From positions 1 through 64,000 of the forward strand of contig RWJK01001940.1 of the NCBI GenBank assembly GCA_004335835.1: a DNA stretch of 64,000 nt. The letters are read 5' to 3'. The position numbers and the translations under genes were made by a program. Below the pieces are notes generated by a model. That model made no database searches. It had not been told where the DNA came from and worked only from the letters and a program-made list of their open reading frames with translations. The DNA comes from Scenedesmus sp. ARA3 (Eukaryota; Chlorophyta; Chlorophyceae; Sphaeropleales; Scenedesmaceae). Positions within the stretch are counted from its first letter, which is position 1; every line of letters starts with the position of its first letter. Positions 21,197 through 32,493 of the stretch are shown piece by piece.

Positions 21197-24100
21197 TTAG
21201 ACAAAGGCGTCTGGCCTGCCTAGCCGGCCCTGGCCCCTGCCCCTGGCCCGCTGCTGCCTGCCAGCTCCTGCCCTGCCACTCCTGCCTCCAACCGCACCAG
21301 CAGTACTCACTGCTGCTGCTGCTGCTGCTGACAGCCCTGCCGGCTTACCCATACCGCCAGCTGCCTGCTGCACGCCGTCGCCTTGCCCATCAATCGCAAC
21401 CGAGGCATCCTCCACGCCACCTGCAGCATACCCATCACTCCCATCATGCTGTTCATCTGTCAGCAGCTCTGCCCCAGCCCTGGCACCCCCAACCGCCTCA
21501 TACCCATAACCGCCACCATAACCGCCATAACCGCGGCCAGCAGATCCATCCTCACTGGCTGCAAGCAGCGCCCGAAGCTCGCCGCGCACTGCAGCCAGCA
21601 GCAGCACTATGCCGAGTGTGCAGGGCACCAGGTACAGCAGCGCAGGCTGCCCCTCATCTCCAAACCAGCTGAACATAAGCGCCACGTATGTCAGCAGCAG
21701 GCCTGCTCCATATCCCATGACAGAGGCGACGTAGTAGCCGCCATGCCAGGTCGTCTTGCCGGCGATGTCGAGCCTGCAGCAGCAACGCAAGCAGCAGCAG
21801 CAGCAGCAGCAGCAGTTTAGGCACATGAGGCGACATACCCCATGACGCAGGCGACGTAGTAGCCGCAATGCCAGGTGGTCCTGCCGGCGATGTCCAGCCT
21901 GCAGCAGCAATGCACGCAGCAGCAGCAGCAGCAGCAATTAGGCACATGAGGCGACGTAGCCCATGACAGAGGCAACATAGTAGCCGCCATGCCAGGTGGT
22001 CCTGCCAGCAATGTCCAGCCTGCAGCAGCAGCAGGTGTGTACATTTGCAGGAGGCAGCAGCAGCAGCAGTCAGTAGGCATACAGTTGATGCATGTGTGCA
22101 TAGCTGTGCTGGTGAAAATAAACCCGCATACTGCCTGCTGCCCACAACCCTACTAGTAGCGCTAGTTTCGCCGTGTGTGCAGGCTTGGTGCAGCTCCACC
22201 GAACACCAAACCGCAGCTTGCATCATGTATACATGGACATGCATCGCGCCCTGCCCCTCTCATGCTCCCAATGTGCCAGCTCAGCTCACCGTCGTGTCAG
22301 CGCCACCAGCATGCCAGGAAGGATGACGTCACCAAAGCCCAGCAGGCTGTACGCTCCCTTCAAAATCGGCGGCCCCGAAATCCTCGGCACCCTCAGCAGC
22401 ATTGGTAAAAACTCGTGGCTGTCGCCTCCCCCCGCCACCTCTACCATCACACTAGTGCCACCTCCAGTCAGCATAGGCTGCAGGAACACCCAAAACACGT
22501 CATAACAGAAGCACAGCGGCAGCAGGACGCAAGCCACGCGCATATCTGGCAGCCGAAGCGTGCGCAGCACCAGCAGCATCACTGCTACACCTAGTAAGTC
22601 CTGCAGGACCCAACTCCAGGATGCATTGCGCGCTACAGCCCACACCACGGCCACTGCTACAGCCACAGGTGTGACTGCCACCTCTGTGCCACTGACATGG
22701 CCCCAGTCAAACGGAAGGTTGACTTTCCTGCAAGCTAGGCCCGGCAGAGCAGCACGCGCTGCAGGCAGCAGCATGATACCCAGCGCCTGAGCTCCAGCAA
22801 TGCTGAACCCCACCAAGATAACATAGAAGAACGCCTTGTTCAAAAAGAAGTACAGCAGCACCAGCACACCACTGGAGAACAGCACAAATCCAACAGCACC
22901 AGCAGCAGTAACTTCAAGGATTTCCAAACCCCCGCCGCCACTGCCTTGGCCAGAACCGCTGCCCTGCCCTGAACCGCTGCCGCGGCCGGTTTCAAACCCA
23001 GCTGCTGAACCCTTCAATTCTAACGCATAGTCAGCACCAGACCATAATGAACCAGCAACAACCGTCCCAACTGCCATGATCCATAGCAGCAATGCACTTG
23101 CATCTAGTGCAGGTACCTCCAGCAGCTGCAGCTGCAGCAGCACCTGGTCTGCTGCTCCTGCTGCTGCTGCTGCTTGCAGGAGAGATACAAGCGACAAGCC
23201 GTCTTTTCTGTCTATGCTGATGGCTGGCGGAAGTGAGGCGTTACGAGGCTGTGGCTGCGGCACAGGGCTGCTGCTGCTGTTGCTGCTGCTGCTGTTTGGG
23301 AAGGCGCCACCCATGTTGATGCATCCTGAGTTGGCAGTGCACAAGCGAATGTGAATCAGGTGGGGGTCAGTTGGTGGTATGCAGGAGAAGGCATGACATG
23401 GCAGCATATTAGAACTTGCAGCTTTTGGTATGTTGCCCTTGGCATGGCAGGGCTGCAAGGACTTACAAGGACCCTCTTAGCCACATACTGAGCCAGGCGA
23501 TGCACGTTGCCTGCATTGCACAATTCACAATCCAGCAACAGCACCCTGCTGCAGCTACTTGCTGTTCTTGCATCATATCTGCTGCTCTCCCTCGCACTCA
23601 CACTGGTTGCTCATAAAGCTGATGGTTGCTTCCACACTGCAACAAGGCAGTCTGAGGACAGCAAGGCACCTGCACAACTGTACACACTGCTGCTGCTACT
23701 GCTGTGCTGCTGCCACAGCCGCTGCAACTGCCGTTTCATCCCTTTCTGCTACTGCTGCTCACCTGGCTGGTCATCAAACAGCAGCATGCCTGTACACGCT
23801 GCTGCTGCTGCTGCTGCTGCTGCGTTCACAGCTGTTCCTGCAAGACCCGCTGCTCACCTGGCTGGTCGTCAAACAGCAGCATGCCTGCACCCCCAGCCGC
23901 CAGCACTGCGGTGTACTTGTCCACAAAGGAGCAGCTGCCGCGCTCAACAACATAGTATGCGCCTGCAGGGAGATGCGGCATCAAGGCATGAGGCATGAGT
24001 TTGATTGAGCACTTCAAGCGCACAGGTTAGAGTAACAGTGGCATACGCCTGCACGCGCCTAGTGAGTCGGCGCTGCGCACGCAACAAGCGGTGTCGTAAC

Positions 24101-24908
24101 GTAGAACGAAATTGTATCACAATACTTACAGTGCTGGTGCCGGATTACTGGCATGTGTTGCTTGGGGGTGTGTGCAGCCTGGTGAAAAGGCGCTGGCGCA
24201 AGATGGCGGATGCATGCAGCGACAGGCAGTTGCAGATGCTGTGGCTGTACCAGATGCTGTTCTATATGCACACGAGTTCGCAGCAATGGCGCAGTTGCAG
24301 AATCGCTGACGGATGCAGGGAAACGATACAGCCTGCTGCATGTAGTGGGGTGCAAGCACTTGCAAGACCTGCGGTTGAACTGTTGTGACACGCACTGCCT
24401 GCTGCAGACACACTGCAGCACGGCTCTGGCAGGCAGCTCACCAGGTACTTTGTTCTGAATGGTAGTGCATGCTGACAAAGGTTCCGCAGCTGTCAATCCA
24501 GCTGGCTGCGTTATATTGAACGAAGGGATGCCACCAAATGTAGCAAGCACGCCATACACAGTGCTGGGTGCTGGCAGATATTGTGCCTGAATCAGTATCT
24601 GCACAACCTGCGTGTGTAGAGGCACCACATGACAGGGATAGACTACTCAGAATGCGTACACGGTTCCTTGCTAAGTACTGCATGGAAGCTTGACGCGTAG
24701 GATGAGCGGGTTGTGTTGCTGCAGCAGTTTTGAGATGAGGCACAGCTGCAATGCAGTCCGGCCAGCTGCTTCGTCACACGATGCACCAAGTACTCACAGG
24801 ACCGTCACACTGGTCGGTAGCTTGTGCAGCTTGTGCAGCAAGGCACACAAGCGCTAGCCAGGCCGCGGTGGTGGTGTTGCAGCTGTGCGCGTACGACGGC
24901 GGAGCCAT
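21197..24908 (-). CDS. SPPL: Signal peptide peptidase-like (SPPL2-type) intramembrane aspartyl protease
   Basis: Minus-strand exons 24908-24798 (signal peptide, MAPPSYAH...), 24607-24442, 23962-23858, 23510-23467, about 23254-22290 and 21773-21197 give about 655 aa. Exons 2-5 form a protease-associated (PA) domain: YGVLATFGGIPSF, ERGSCSFVDKYTAVLAAGG, MLLFDDQPG, LPPAISIDRKDG. The membrane domain has the three GxGD-protease signatures: CYDVFWVF (Asp about 394), LLGFGDVILPG (Asp about 451) and QPALLYLVP (PAL motif, about 507). The family cleaves type II transmembrane segments in endosomal/secretory membranes. The C-terminal tail is Gly/Ala-rich. The acceptor of the large exon is uncertain: 23254 keeps frame and the PA alignment, while 23325 has a better polypyrimidine tract but the wrong phase. 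Exon-edge copies lie in two introns. Confidence 0.88.
21835..22019 (-). repeat. Two upstream copies of the SPPL last-exon start
   Basis: Copies end at 21898 and 22019 on their acceptor side (real exon starts at 21773), with periods of about 125 and 121 bp. Each repeats a CTGCAG acceptor and the codons LDIAG(K/R)TTWH.GYYVA.VMGY, then diverges into a CAG-rich stretch that is also repeated. Confidence 0.9.
23763..23793 (-). repeat. Downstream copy of SPPL exon 3 end
   Basis: 31 nt coding GMLLFDDQP with the donor CAG|GTGAGC, one synonymous change from the real exon end at 23858. It is also preceded by ACAG, so it could be spliced as a mini-exon. Confidence 0.82.
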
Positions 24909-25835
24909 GGGTTACTCAGCTGAGAGTTGCTGATCAGCTTAAATCAAGCGTGTGCAGCAGCTGTGCGGCAGGTTCGCATCGCAGCGAGGGCAGGTAGGAC
25001 TACGATGCCTCCACAGCCCGTCCAGCTCAACAATCACGTGCAATACTTGCAAACGGCAGTGATGACTATAGTGTTATGGTCCAGATGGGCTTATGACGGG
25101 CTTAGAGAAAACCCTGCGTGCCAAGTGGGCTGTAGCACACTGGCCTGACCATTCCCTCATGTTGTCGGCTGCCTGGCCAGGTCAATGCCTGCAGAATTGC
25201 TAAAATGTACCTTTGAAGTCTGGGGCATCGATTGTCGGCTGTGCTGCCCGATTGAGACTGGTAAAGGGTGTCCCTGTCAGCAAGGTTGCCTGACATCATG
25301 TGCACCCCTGACAGGTACTTGAGCTGCACAAGCTGTGCACACCCAACATTCAAGCAGCGTGGATTTGTGTAAATGGTTTTAAAAACAAACACATTGTTTG
25401 CAAGCTAGGGTGCTTCAAAGCTGATCTCTACCATTGGTTGCAGTCCGACAGGCTGTTACCAGTGCACTGCCATTGAAACGAACTGACGATAAGATCCCAA
25501 GATTGGGATCAATTACACCTCCAGCATATGTAACATCGTGAGATTGTGATGATGTTCAAGCCCAACAGTGCTGCAAGAGCTACAGAGCAGGCTTGCACTC
25601 GGCACTGGTCGAACACCTGCATCATTGCTGCATCAAGCTGACGGGGCGTTATCCCAACAGAGGTTCAACACACCAGGTTGTACCCCAGCCCAAAGCTGGC
25701 AAGAACTTGCTGTGTGCCCAAAGTGTGTATGCTGGATCAGTTCAACACAGTACAAACAGTTTCCTGCAACTATGGGCAGACTAGGTGTGGAACAAGCAGA
25801 CTGAGCAGCAGCAGCGTAGTGCTGCGCTTGCAGCA
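24909..25835. other. Divergent intergenic region between SPPL and NBAS genes
   Basis: About 0.93 kb that should contain two divergent promoters. No clear core-promoter element or exon was recognised. An in-frame TAG immediately precedes the chosen NBAS reading frame at about 25782. Confidence 0.4.
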
Positions 25836-28800
25836 ATGCTGCCCACACCAGATGTGGTGCTGCATGAGCGCATACTGCTCTGTGAAAACAGAATCAACGA
25901 GCAGGATGCACAGGAGGACAGCAGAAGTGCCGAGGGAGCATCAGTATGTGGAGTACTGCATCTAGCTGCTCAGAAGGCAGTCGGTTGTGGAGGGCAGGAG
26001 GCTCTAGCAGGTACGCAGCGTGCTCGGTTGCTTCGATCGGATTCTGGTTTACCTTGACAGATTGATCCAACGCCTTCCGTGTTGCTGCAGAGCCAGCTTT
26101 GTTCCTGTCCCTCGACTGCAAAACTCTTGCTGTCAAGGAGCCTCTGGGCAGGAACGTGTGCCTGCTGAGCGCACACGATGGATTCAAAGAGATTAGCAGC
26201 ACGTTCGTGCCGCTGCCTGTCACGCGGGATGGCGAGGTTGCTGCTGACGTAGTGCTGAGCTGCAGTTGGAGCCCAGACAGCAGGTTGCTGCTTGTGGCTT
26301 GCAGGAGCTCTGCTGTCTACCTTGTGGACGAGTGAGTAGCAGCAGAGGCAGAAAATGGACGCAAATACAGCATGGAGCAGATGTGCAGCACCTGGCATTG
26401 CTCATTTTGCTGATGGAGCAGAAATGCAATAAGAATCAATGCGGGCTGCGGTTGCTCCTTCACAGCGCACTGGCGTGTTGCTGTGTATCTATGCCGTCGT
26501 AGCCGCAGCGGCATCATTTTATGACAACCAACATCATTTTGCAGCAGCCTGTTAGCCACCCCAGCGCAACACACATCCTGTGTTTCAAGCCAGCAGCGGC
26601 GCAACTGTACAGTCCCCCCACCCAGTCGTTTCAAGCAACGCCTCTTTGGTTCACACCGCCACATAGCAGCGCTTGTGATCCGCATATCCGTTTTATCCCT
26701 AACTGCCCAACACATCCGGCCCCGCTGTCCTGAACTTCGTTCAAACTGCAGGTCTGGCGCGCTGGTCACGCATTGGGATGCCACCTGGCCCTGGGCTCAG
26801 CTGCAGCTGCTGGCCGCCTGCCACGGCCCCGGCAACAGCCTGCTGCTGCTGACGTCAGCACGTGTGCTGTTCCTGGTGGGCCACGGCGGGCCGGGCGCAG
26901 CCGCCAGCGGCAGCCAGCAGCAGCAGCTGCAGCAGCAGGCAGTGCTGGCAAAATTTTCAGTGAAGGTGGGTGTGACACTAAATGGCAGCACAGTTTTTTG
27001 GTATAGACAGCAGCAGTAGCAGTAGCAGCGCTGGCTGCGGGATAGTGCACAAGTAGTGGTCATGCATGCTTGCCTGTTTGCTGACGTCAGCGCGCGTGCT
27101 GCTCCTGGTGGGCCATGGCGGGCCGGGTGCTGCCAGCAGCGGCAGCCAGCAGCAGCAGCTGCAGCAGCAGGCAGTGCTGGCAAAGTTTTTGGTCAAGGTG
27201 GGTGTGAAAACCATTCGACGCTAGTCGCAGCGGCAGCAGCAAAGGTAACTGGTACGAACAGCAGCAGTAGCAGCAGCAGCGCCGGCTGCGGGGTGGGTTG
27301 CTGCAGAAGTAGTGGCCATGCATGCTTGCCTGTTTGCTGACGTCAGCACGCGTGCTGCTCCTGGTGGGCTATGGCGGGCCGGGCGCTGCAAGCAGCGGCA
27401 ACCAGCAGCAGCAGCTGCAGCAGCAGGCAGTGCTGGCAAAGCTTCCGGTCAAGGTGGGTGCAAAAAAACCACTTCATAAAGGCGGCAGCAGCACCACAGT
27501 TTGCTGGTATGGACAGCCGCAGCAGCAGCAGCAGCGCTGGCTGCGGATGGCTGCACAAGTGTAGGCCATGCATCAAATGTGCCGCCGATCACAATGCCTG
27601 TCTGTGTGTGCGTGCAACTGCGTGCTGCTGCTTTGCAGAGGTACCACAACTCAGTGAGGGCCTTGGGCTATGATGACAAGACAGGCCTGGTGGTGGTTGC
27701 AGGAGATGGCAGCAGCAGCAGCAGCAGCAGCAGCAATTTGCGGCGTGGCAGCAGCAGCAGCAGCAGCGGTCAGGGCTTGACGTCTGCAGATGCCTTTGCT
27801 GCTGAAGGAGTGACCGTGTCTGCCTGGCAGCTGCAGGAGCAGCAGCTCACGCTGAAGTTTGCACTGGGCAGGCCGCAGGTGGGTGTGAAGTTCATGGTCA
27901 GCAGTGCAAGGCCGCAGCCGTTGTGCAGCAGCAGCTGTGTGAAAGGAAAGACAGTGACACTGTTATTTTAGCGAAAGCATTGCATCACCAGTGGTTGTGG
28001 CTTTGCAAGCAGAACATGCAGCAGCACAGCAATTCTCAGCAAGTGGAAGCGTTTTTACGTCTAGCAACACTGCAGGTCCCTGCCATTGCTGCGGCAACCT
28101 TACCTACTTTTAGCCAACTTTCCCTTGCCTGCCGCTGCTGCTGCTTTCCTCGCCGCCTGTTGTGTTTGTGTGCGTCCTGTGTGCAGGCTGGCCCTGGCTT
28201 GCTTGCTGCGGGTGCAGCAGGCCTGCTGGGGGTGGACACAGCCGGGGCTGCTGCTGCTGCTGCCACGCGCTGGAGCCTGGCCTTCTCACCGCTGCTGGAA
28301 TACGCAGCGCTGCTCACAGGGCTTGCCAGGTGGGTGGGGTTTATGTCTGGCAGGGCTTGGTATGTGAGCGGGGTTCATCGCTGTGGGCCGAACGCCATGC
28401 TTGCCTGACGTGCCTGGTTACATGCAGCGCTGCTAACAGGGCGTGGCAGGTGGGTGGGGTTTGTTATTGACACAACCCCCTTTACTAATTCATACTGGCT
28501 TGAGCTCAGCTGCCACGCGCTGGAGCCTGGCCTCCTCGCCGCTGCTGGAATACGCAGCGCTGCTGACAGGGCTTGGCAGGTGGGTGGGTGGCATTGGTGT
28601 TTGGCAGGGCTTGCGTTTTGGGGGCGAAGTTCATGCCTGATTGGGCCTTACGCCTGTCTCTCACCGCTGCTGGAATATGCAGCGCTGCTGACAGGGATTG
28701 GCACGTGGGTTTTGGTATGTGGTTGGGGTGCATGGCTGACTGGGCTCGGCAGGTGGGTGGGGTACAGCTCAAAAACCCCTATTGGTAGTCACACTGGTTC

Positions 28801-31800
28801 AGCGGTGGAGAGGGCAGAGCAGTGTACGTTCGCAAGTTGACAGGGCTCGGCAGGTGGGTAGGGCTGAAACGCTTACATTTTTTTCTGGTTGAATGCCACA
28901 ATGCATTGAGCTCAGCTGGTAGAGATTGCTGTTGCACTTGCTCATCGTCCTGATTGTTCCAGCAATTTGTTGTTATGAAACCTTCAACTCACCCCCTGCT
29001 CCATGTCTGGCCTCATGGCTGCTGCTGCTGCTGCTGCTGCTGCCTGCAGTGTGTACATCCTCAGCCTCTCAGAAGGCAGCCTGGCTGACCCAGCAGCAGA
29101 CTTTGCAGGCAGAGCAGCAGCAGCAGCAACCAGCAGCAGCAGCAGCGGCAGCAGCATCCTGGATGCATCCACTGCAGGGCTGCTAGGGCCGAAATCCGTG
29201 CCGTTGACACCTGCCTTCACATCAGCTGCAGCAGCAGGCAGTGGCAGTGGCAGCGCCAGCGGAGCAGCAGCAGCAGCAGCAGTGCCTGGCAACCGCTCTG
29301 TGGCGTGGTGGGGTCCGCGCGTGCTTGCTGTTGCTGCTGCTGACGGTCGCGTGGCGCTTGCGCGGCTGCCTGGCAGTGTCAACGTGCTGGGGGCGGCACC
29401 CGCACGCTTTGCGCCTGGTGAGTATAGATAGACTCCGATGTGACGGGGTTATGTGTTGCTCAACTGCATCTGTTTGAGGGCTGCTGTTGAGCAGAGCTGA
29501 GCTGAGCTGGATGGTGTTGCAATGGGTGTGTGACATGCTCTACAAACTGCCTGACATGGCTGACTAGCCACTGGGTGTGCTGATGAGCAGAGCTGCACTG
29601 GATGTTGTTGCAATGGATGTTGTTGAAATGGACGTGTTACAAGCTGTGAGCATTGCCGCTGGCATGGCTAACTAGCCACTTGGTATGCTGACGGCGCTCA
29701 GGCGGCTGCCTGGCGTTGTTAACGTACTGGGGGCGGCACCCGCTCGCTTTGCGCCTGGTGAGTGCAGGTTGTCATCCGGCTGTTGGTGTAGTTTGCGGCG
29801 GTTTGTGGGCTGTTGCTGGGCTGAGTCATGTGGTGCGTTGGTGGTGTGGCAGTGCTGTGCACGCAGTGGCAGCTGTACATGGCAACTGATGCAAGGTGCT
29901 GCTGCTGCTGCCGCAGGCTCGCGTGCTGTTGCAAACCAGTCCGGGGAGCGAGGCCTCATCGTAGTGGAGCCAATCACAGCAGCAGCAGCAGCAGCAGCAG
30001 CACTAACACCAGGCGCAGCAGCAGCAGCAGCCGCCAGCCAACCCACAACAGCACTGGAGGCCGCCTTTTCTGCGGATGCATCAGCAGCAGTCGGCGTGTC
30101 TGCGATGCTGGCTGGGCGCCGCGCAGCGGCCCTTGGGTTCAATGATGGCGAGGGGTTAGGGTTTGGATCTAGCAACGCTTCAGGGTTCAGCACCCAGGGG
30201 GCAGGTTCAGCGACAGGCGAGGGTTTAGACGCAGCTGCGCTGAAAAGCGTGGGTGGGATGGCAGGGCTGCTGGCAAGAGGGCTTGGTGTAGCAGATGAAG
30301 CAGCAGCAGCAGCAGCAGCAGCAGGTGGTGGGCTGGCAGGCAGCAGCTTTGCTGGCTGGCGGCTGGTGCTGCTGTCGGAGTGCACGCCGCAGCAGCTGGT
30401 GCAGGTGCGGGTGCTGCTATAGTATGCTAATGATGATGTGGCAGAGCAAGCACCTGCGAGACTGCTGCTGAGAGCGTCAGGTCATGTTCAAGCTGTTGGT
30501 TTGCGCTAAGCACGTGTCTAGCATCCTGTTCATGTGTTGTAGCTGCAGCCAAACACTTTACAAGTATATCTGCATTTACTTATACAGCTCTATACTTGCA
30601 CCACTCCGCTGCTTATATCACTGCTGCTGCTGGTGCTGCTGCTGCTGCTGCTGCTGCTGCTGCACGCTGGCAGGCCCACCTGCGCAGCCACGACTGGGGT
30701 TCAGCCTTCTACATCAGCAGGGCTTATGGTTTAGATGCTGACGTGGTTTACCGGGCCCGCTGGTCCGCCAGCCCAGTCAGCAGGGCCTCAATTAGTGACA
30801 ACCTGCCCAAGCTGAGGGACAGGCGCGCTGCAGTGGCGGAGTGCCTCAGCAGGATCGCCCCGGTGAGTCATCTTTTGCAAAACTACTATAACATTCAAAA
30901 TATGAGTACATTTAATGAATTTGAGGTGTGCTTTTTCAGCAACATATAGCTGCGGGCATTTGGGGAGCAGGGTGTTGAGTGTGCAGTCACTTGCAATAAC
31001 GCAGCAGCAGGCCAAATCAAGCGGCAGTTGCATGGGCATGTACCGATATGGCTTGACATCTGCTGTCTGTCAGCGCATGTTTGAATTCCTTATGTTAACA
31101 CAATGACAATAACACTCGCTGTGCCCTGCAGGACTACGAGTCTGCACGGCTGCTGATCAGCTACGGCCTGCGGGAAACAGCCAAGTGGGCAGCACCGCCA
31201 GCAGCAGTGGCAGCAGCAGCAGCAGCGGCAGCAGCAGCAGCACCTGAGTTTGCCACTCCCGGGCGGGTGCTCAAGCATAGCGGCGGCAGCAGCAGCAGCA
31301 GCAGCAGTGGTGCAACCCCTGGCCGGGTGCCGCTGCCATCGCCTGGGGGGCTAACTGGTGTGGCTGCCGCTGCAGGTGAGAGGAGTGTGTGTTGTGGGGT
31401 TGTATCATGTGGCAGCAGCTAATTCAGATGTTGTAGCAAGTGGCAGCAAGTCAGGGTGCAAACTGCACAAGAGCAGGCAGCCTACCGGGGACCAGCCAGC
31501 ATCAATAAGTGCCATTGCTGCACCAGAAGTTGTGTATAGCTGTCTGCATTGCTGCCGTCTTATCACAGCAGCAGCTGAACGGCCTTGTCTTTTGTACCAA
31601 TCGTTGTTGCTGCTGTCGCTGCTGCTGCTGCTGCTGCAGGCGCGTCTGCTGACGGTGCTGCTGCTGACCTGTCGCGACTGCCGGCTGCTGCTGCAGCGGA
31701 GGTGGGCTGGTGGCGGCTGCAGCGCCTGAAGCTGCTGGCGGCGATTGACAGGCTGGAGCTGGCCATGGTGAGTGATCCTGCAGCAGTGATGAATACTGCA

Positions 31801-32459
31801 GCAGCGGGTGGAAGACAGCTGCATCTCATTGGCTGGTGTTGGTGCTGCTGGCTGTTGCCCTCTGTCTGCTTGTTGAGGCTATTCTGTAGTGCTCTGTAAA
31901 GATGGACAGTCTAGCATGAAAAATGCAAAGCTGCGCACCTTCAAGCATTGCTTGCTCTGTGCCTGGACTGCTGCAAAAGCCCGCTTTTGCAAGAGCGGGC
32001 TTTTGAACTTTCACCCTGGACCCTTAATCCTGGTGACGATTGCAGGCCCTGAACCGCCGCTGCTACGACCCGTCGGTCTTTGAAGCGCTGCGCCACGAAG
32101 ACATCCGAGCAGCAGCAGCAGCACTCGCAGCAACAGGCCACGTGGCTGGACTGCAGCTGCTGCTGCAGCGGCACCGCGCAGCGCTGCAGCCGCGGCTGTT
32201 GGCCTTACTGTCAAGCTTACCAGAGAGCTTAGACCCTAGGACCTATGCAGGGCTAATACCTCGAGCCGCTGCACCTGGCCCCACTGGTGTTAGTAACAGT
32301 GTTATAACAGGTGTTTTAACAGCAGCGGCAGCACTGAAGCCTGCAGGGCCGGGCAGTCAGCACTATGCAGGCAGCCGGAAGGTGGACTGGGTAGAGAGTG
32401 AGGCCATGCTCTCCTTCCTGACAGCAGCAGCAGCAGGGCAGGCGGTGTTTGGAACAGCA

Positions 32460-32493
<34 letters not shown>

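Noticed and set aside
23255..23325. Larger version of the SPPL fifth exon starting at 23325
   Set aside because: The acceptor is better in sequence but breaks the frame with exon 4; kept only as an alternative.
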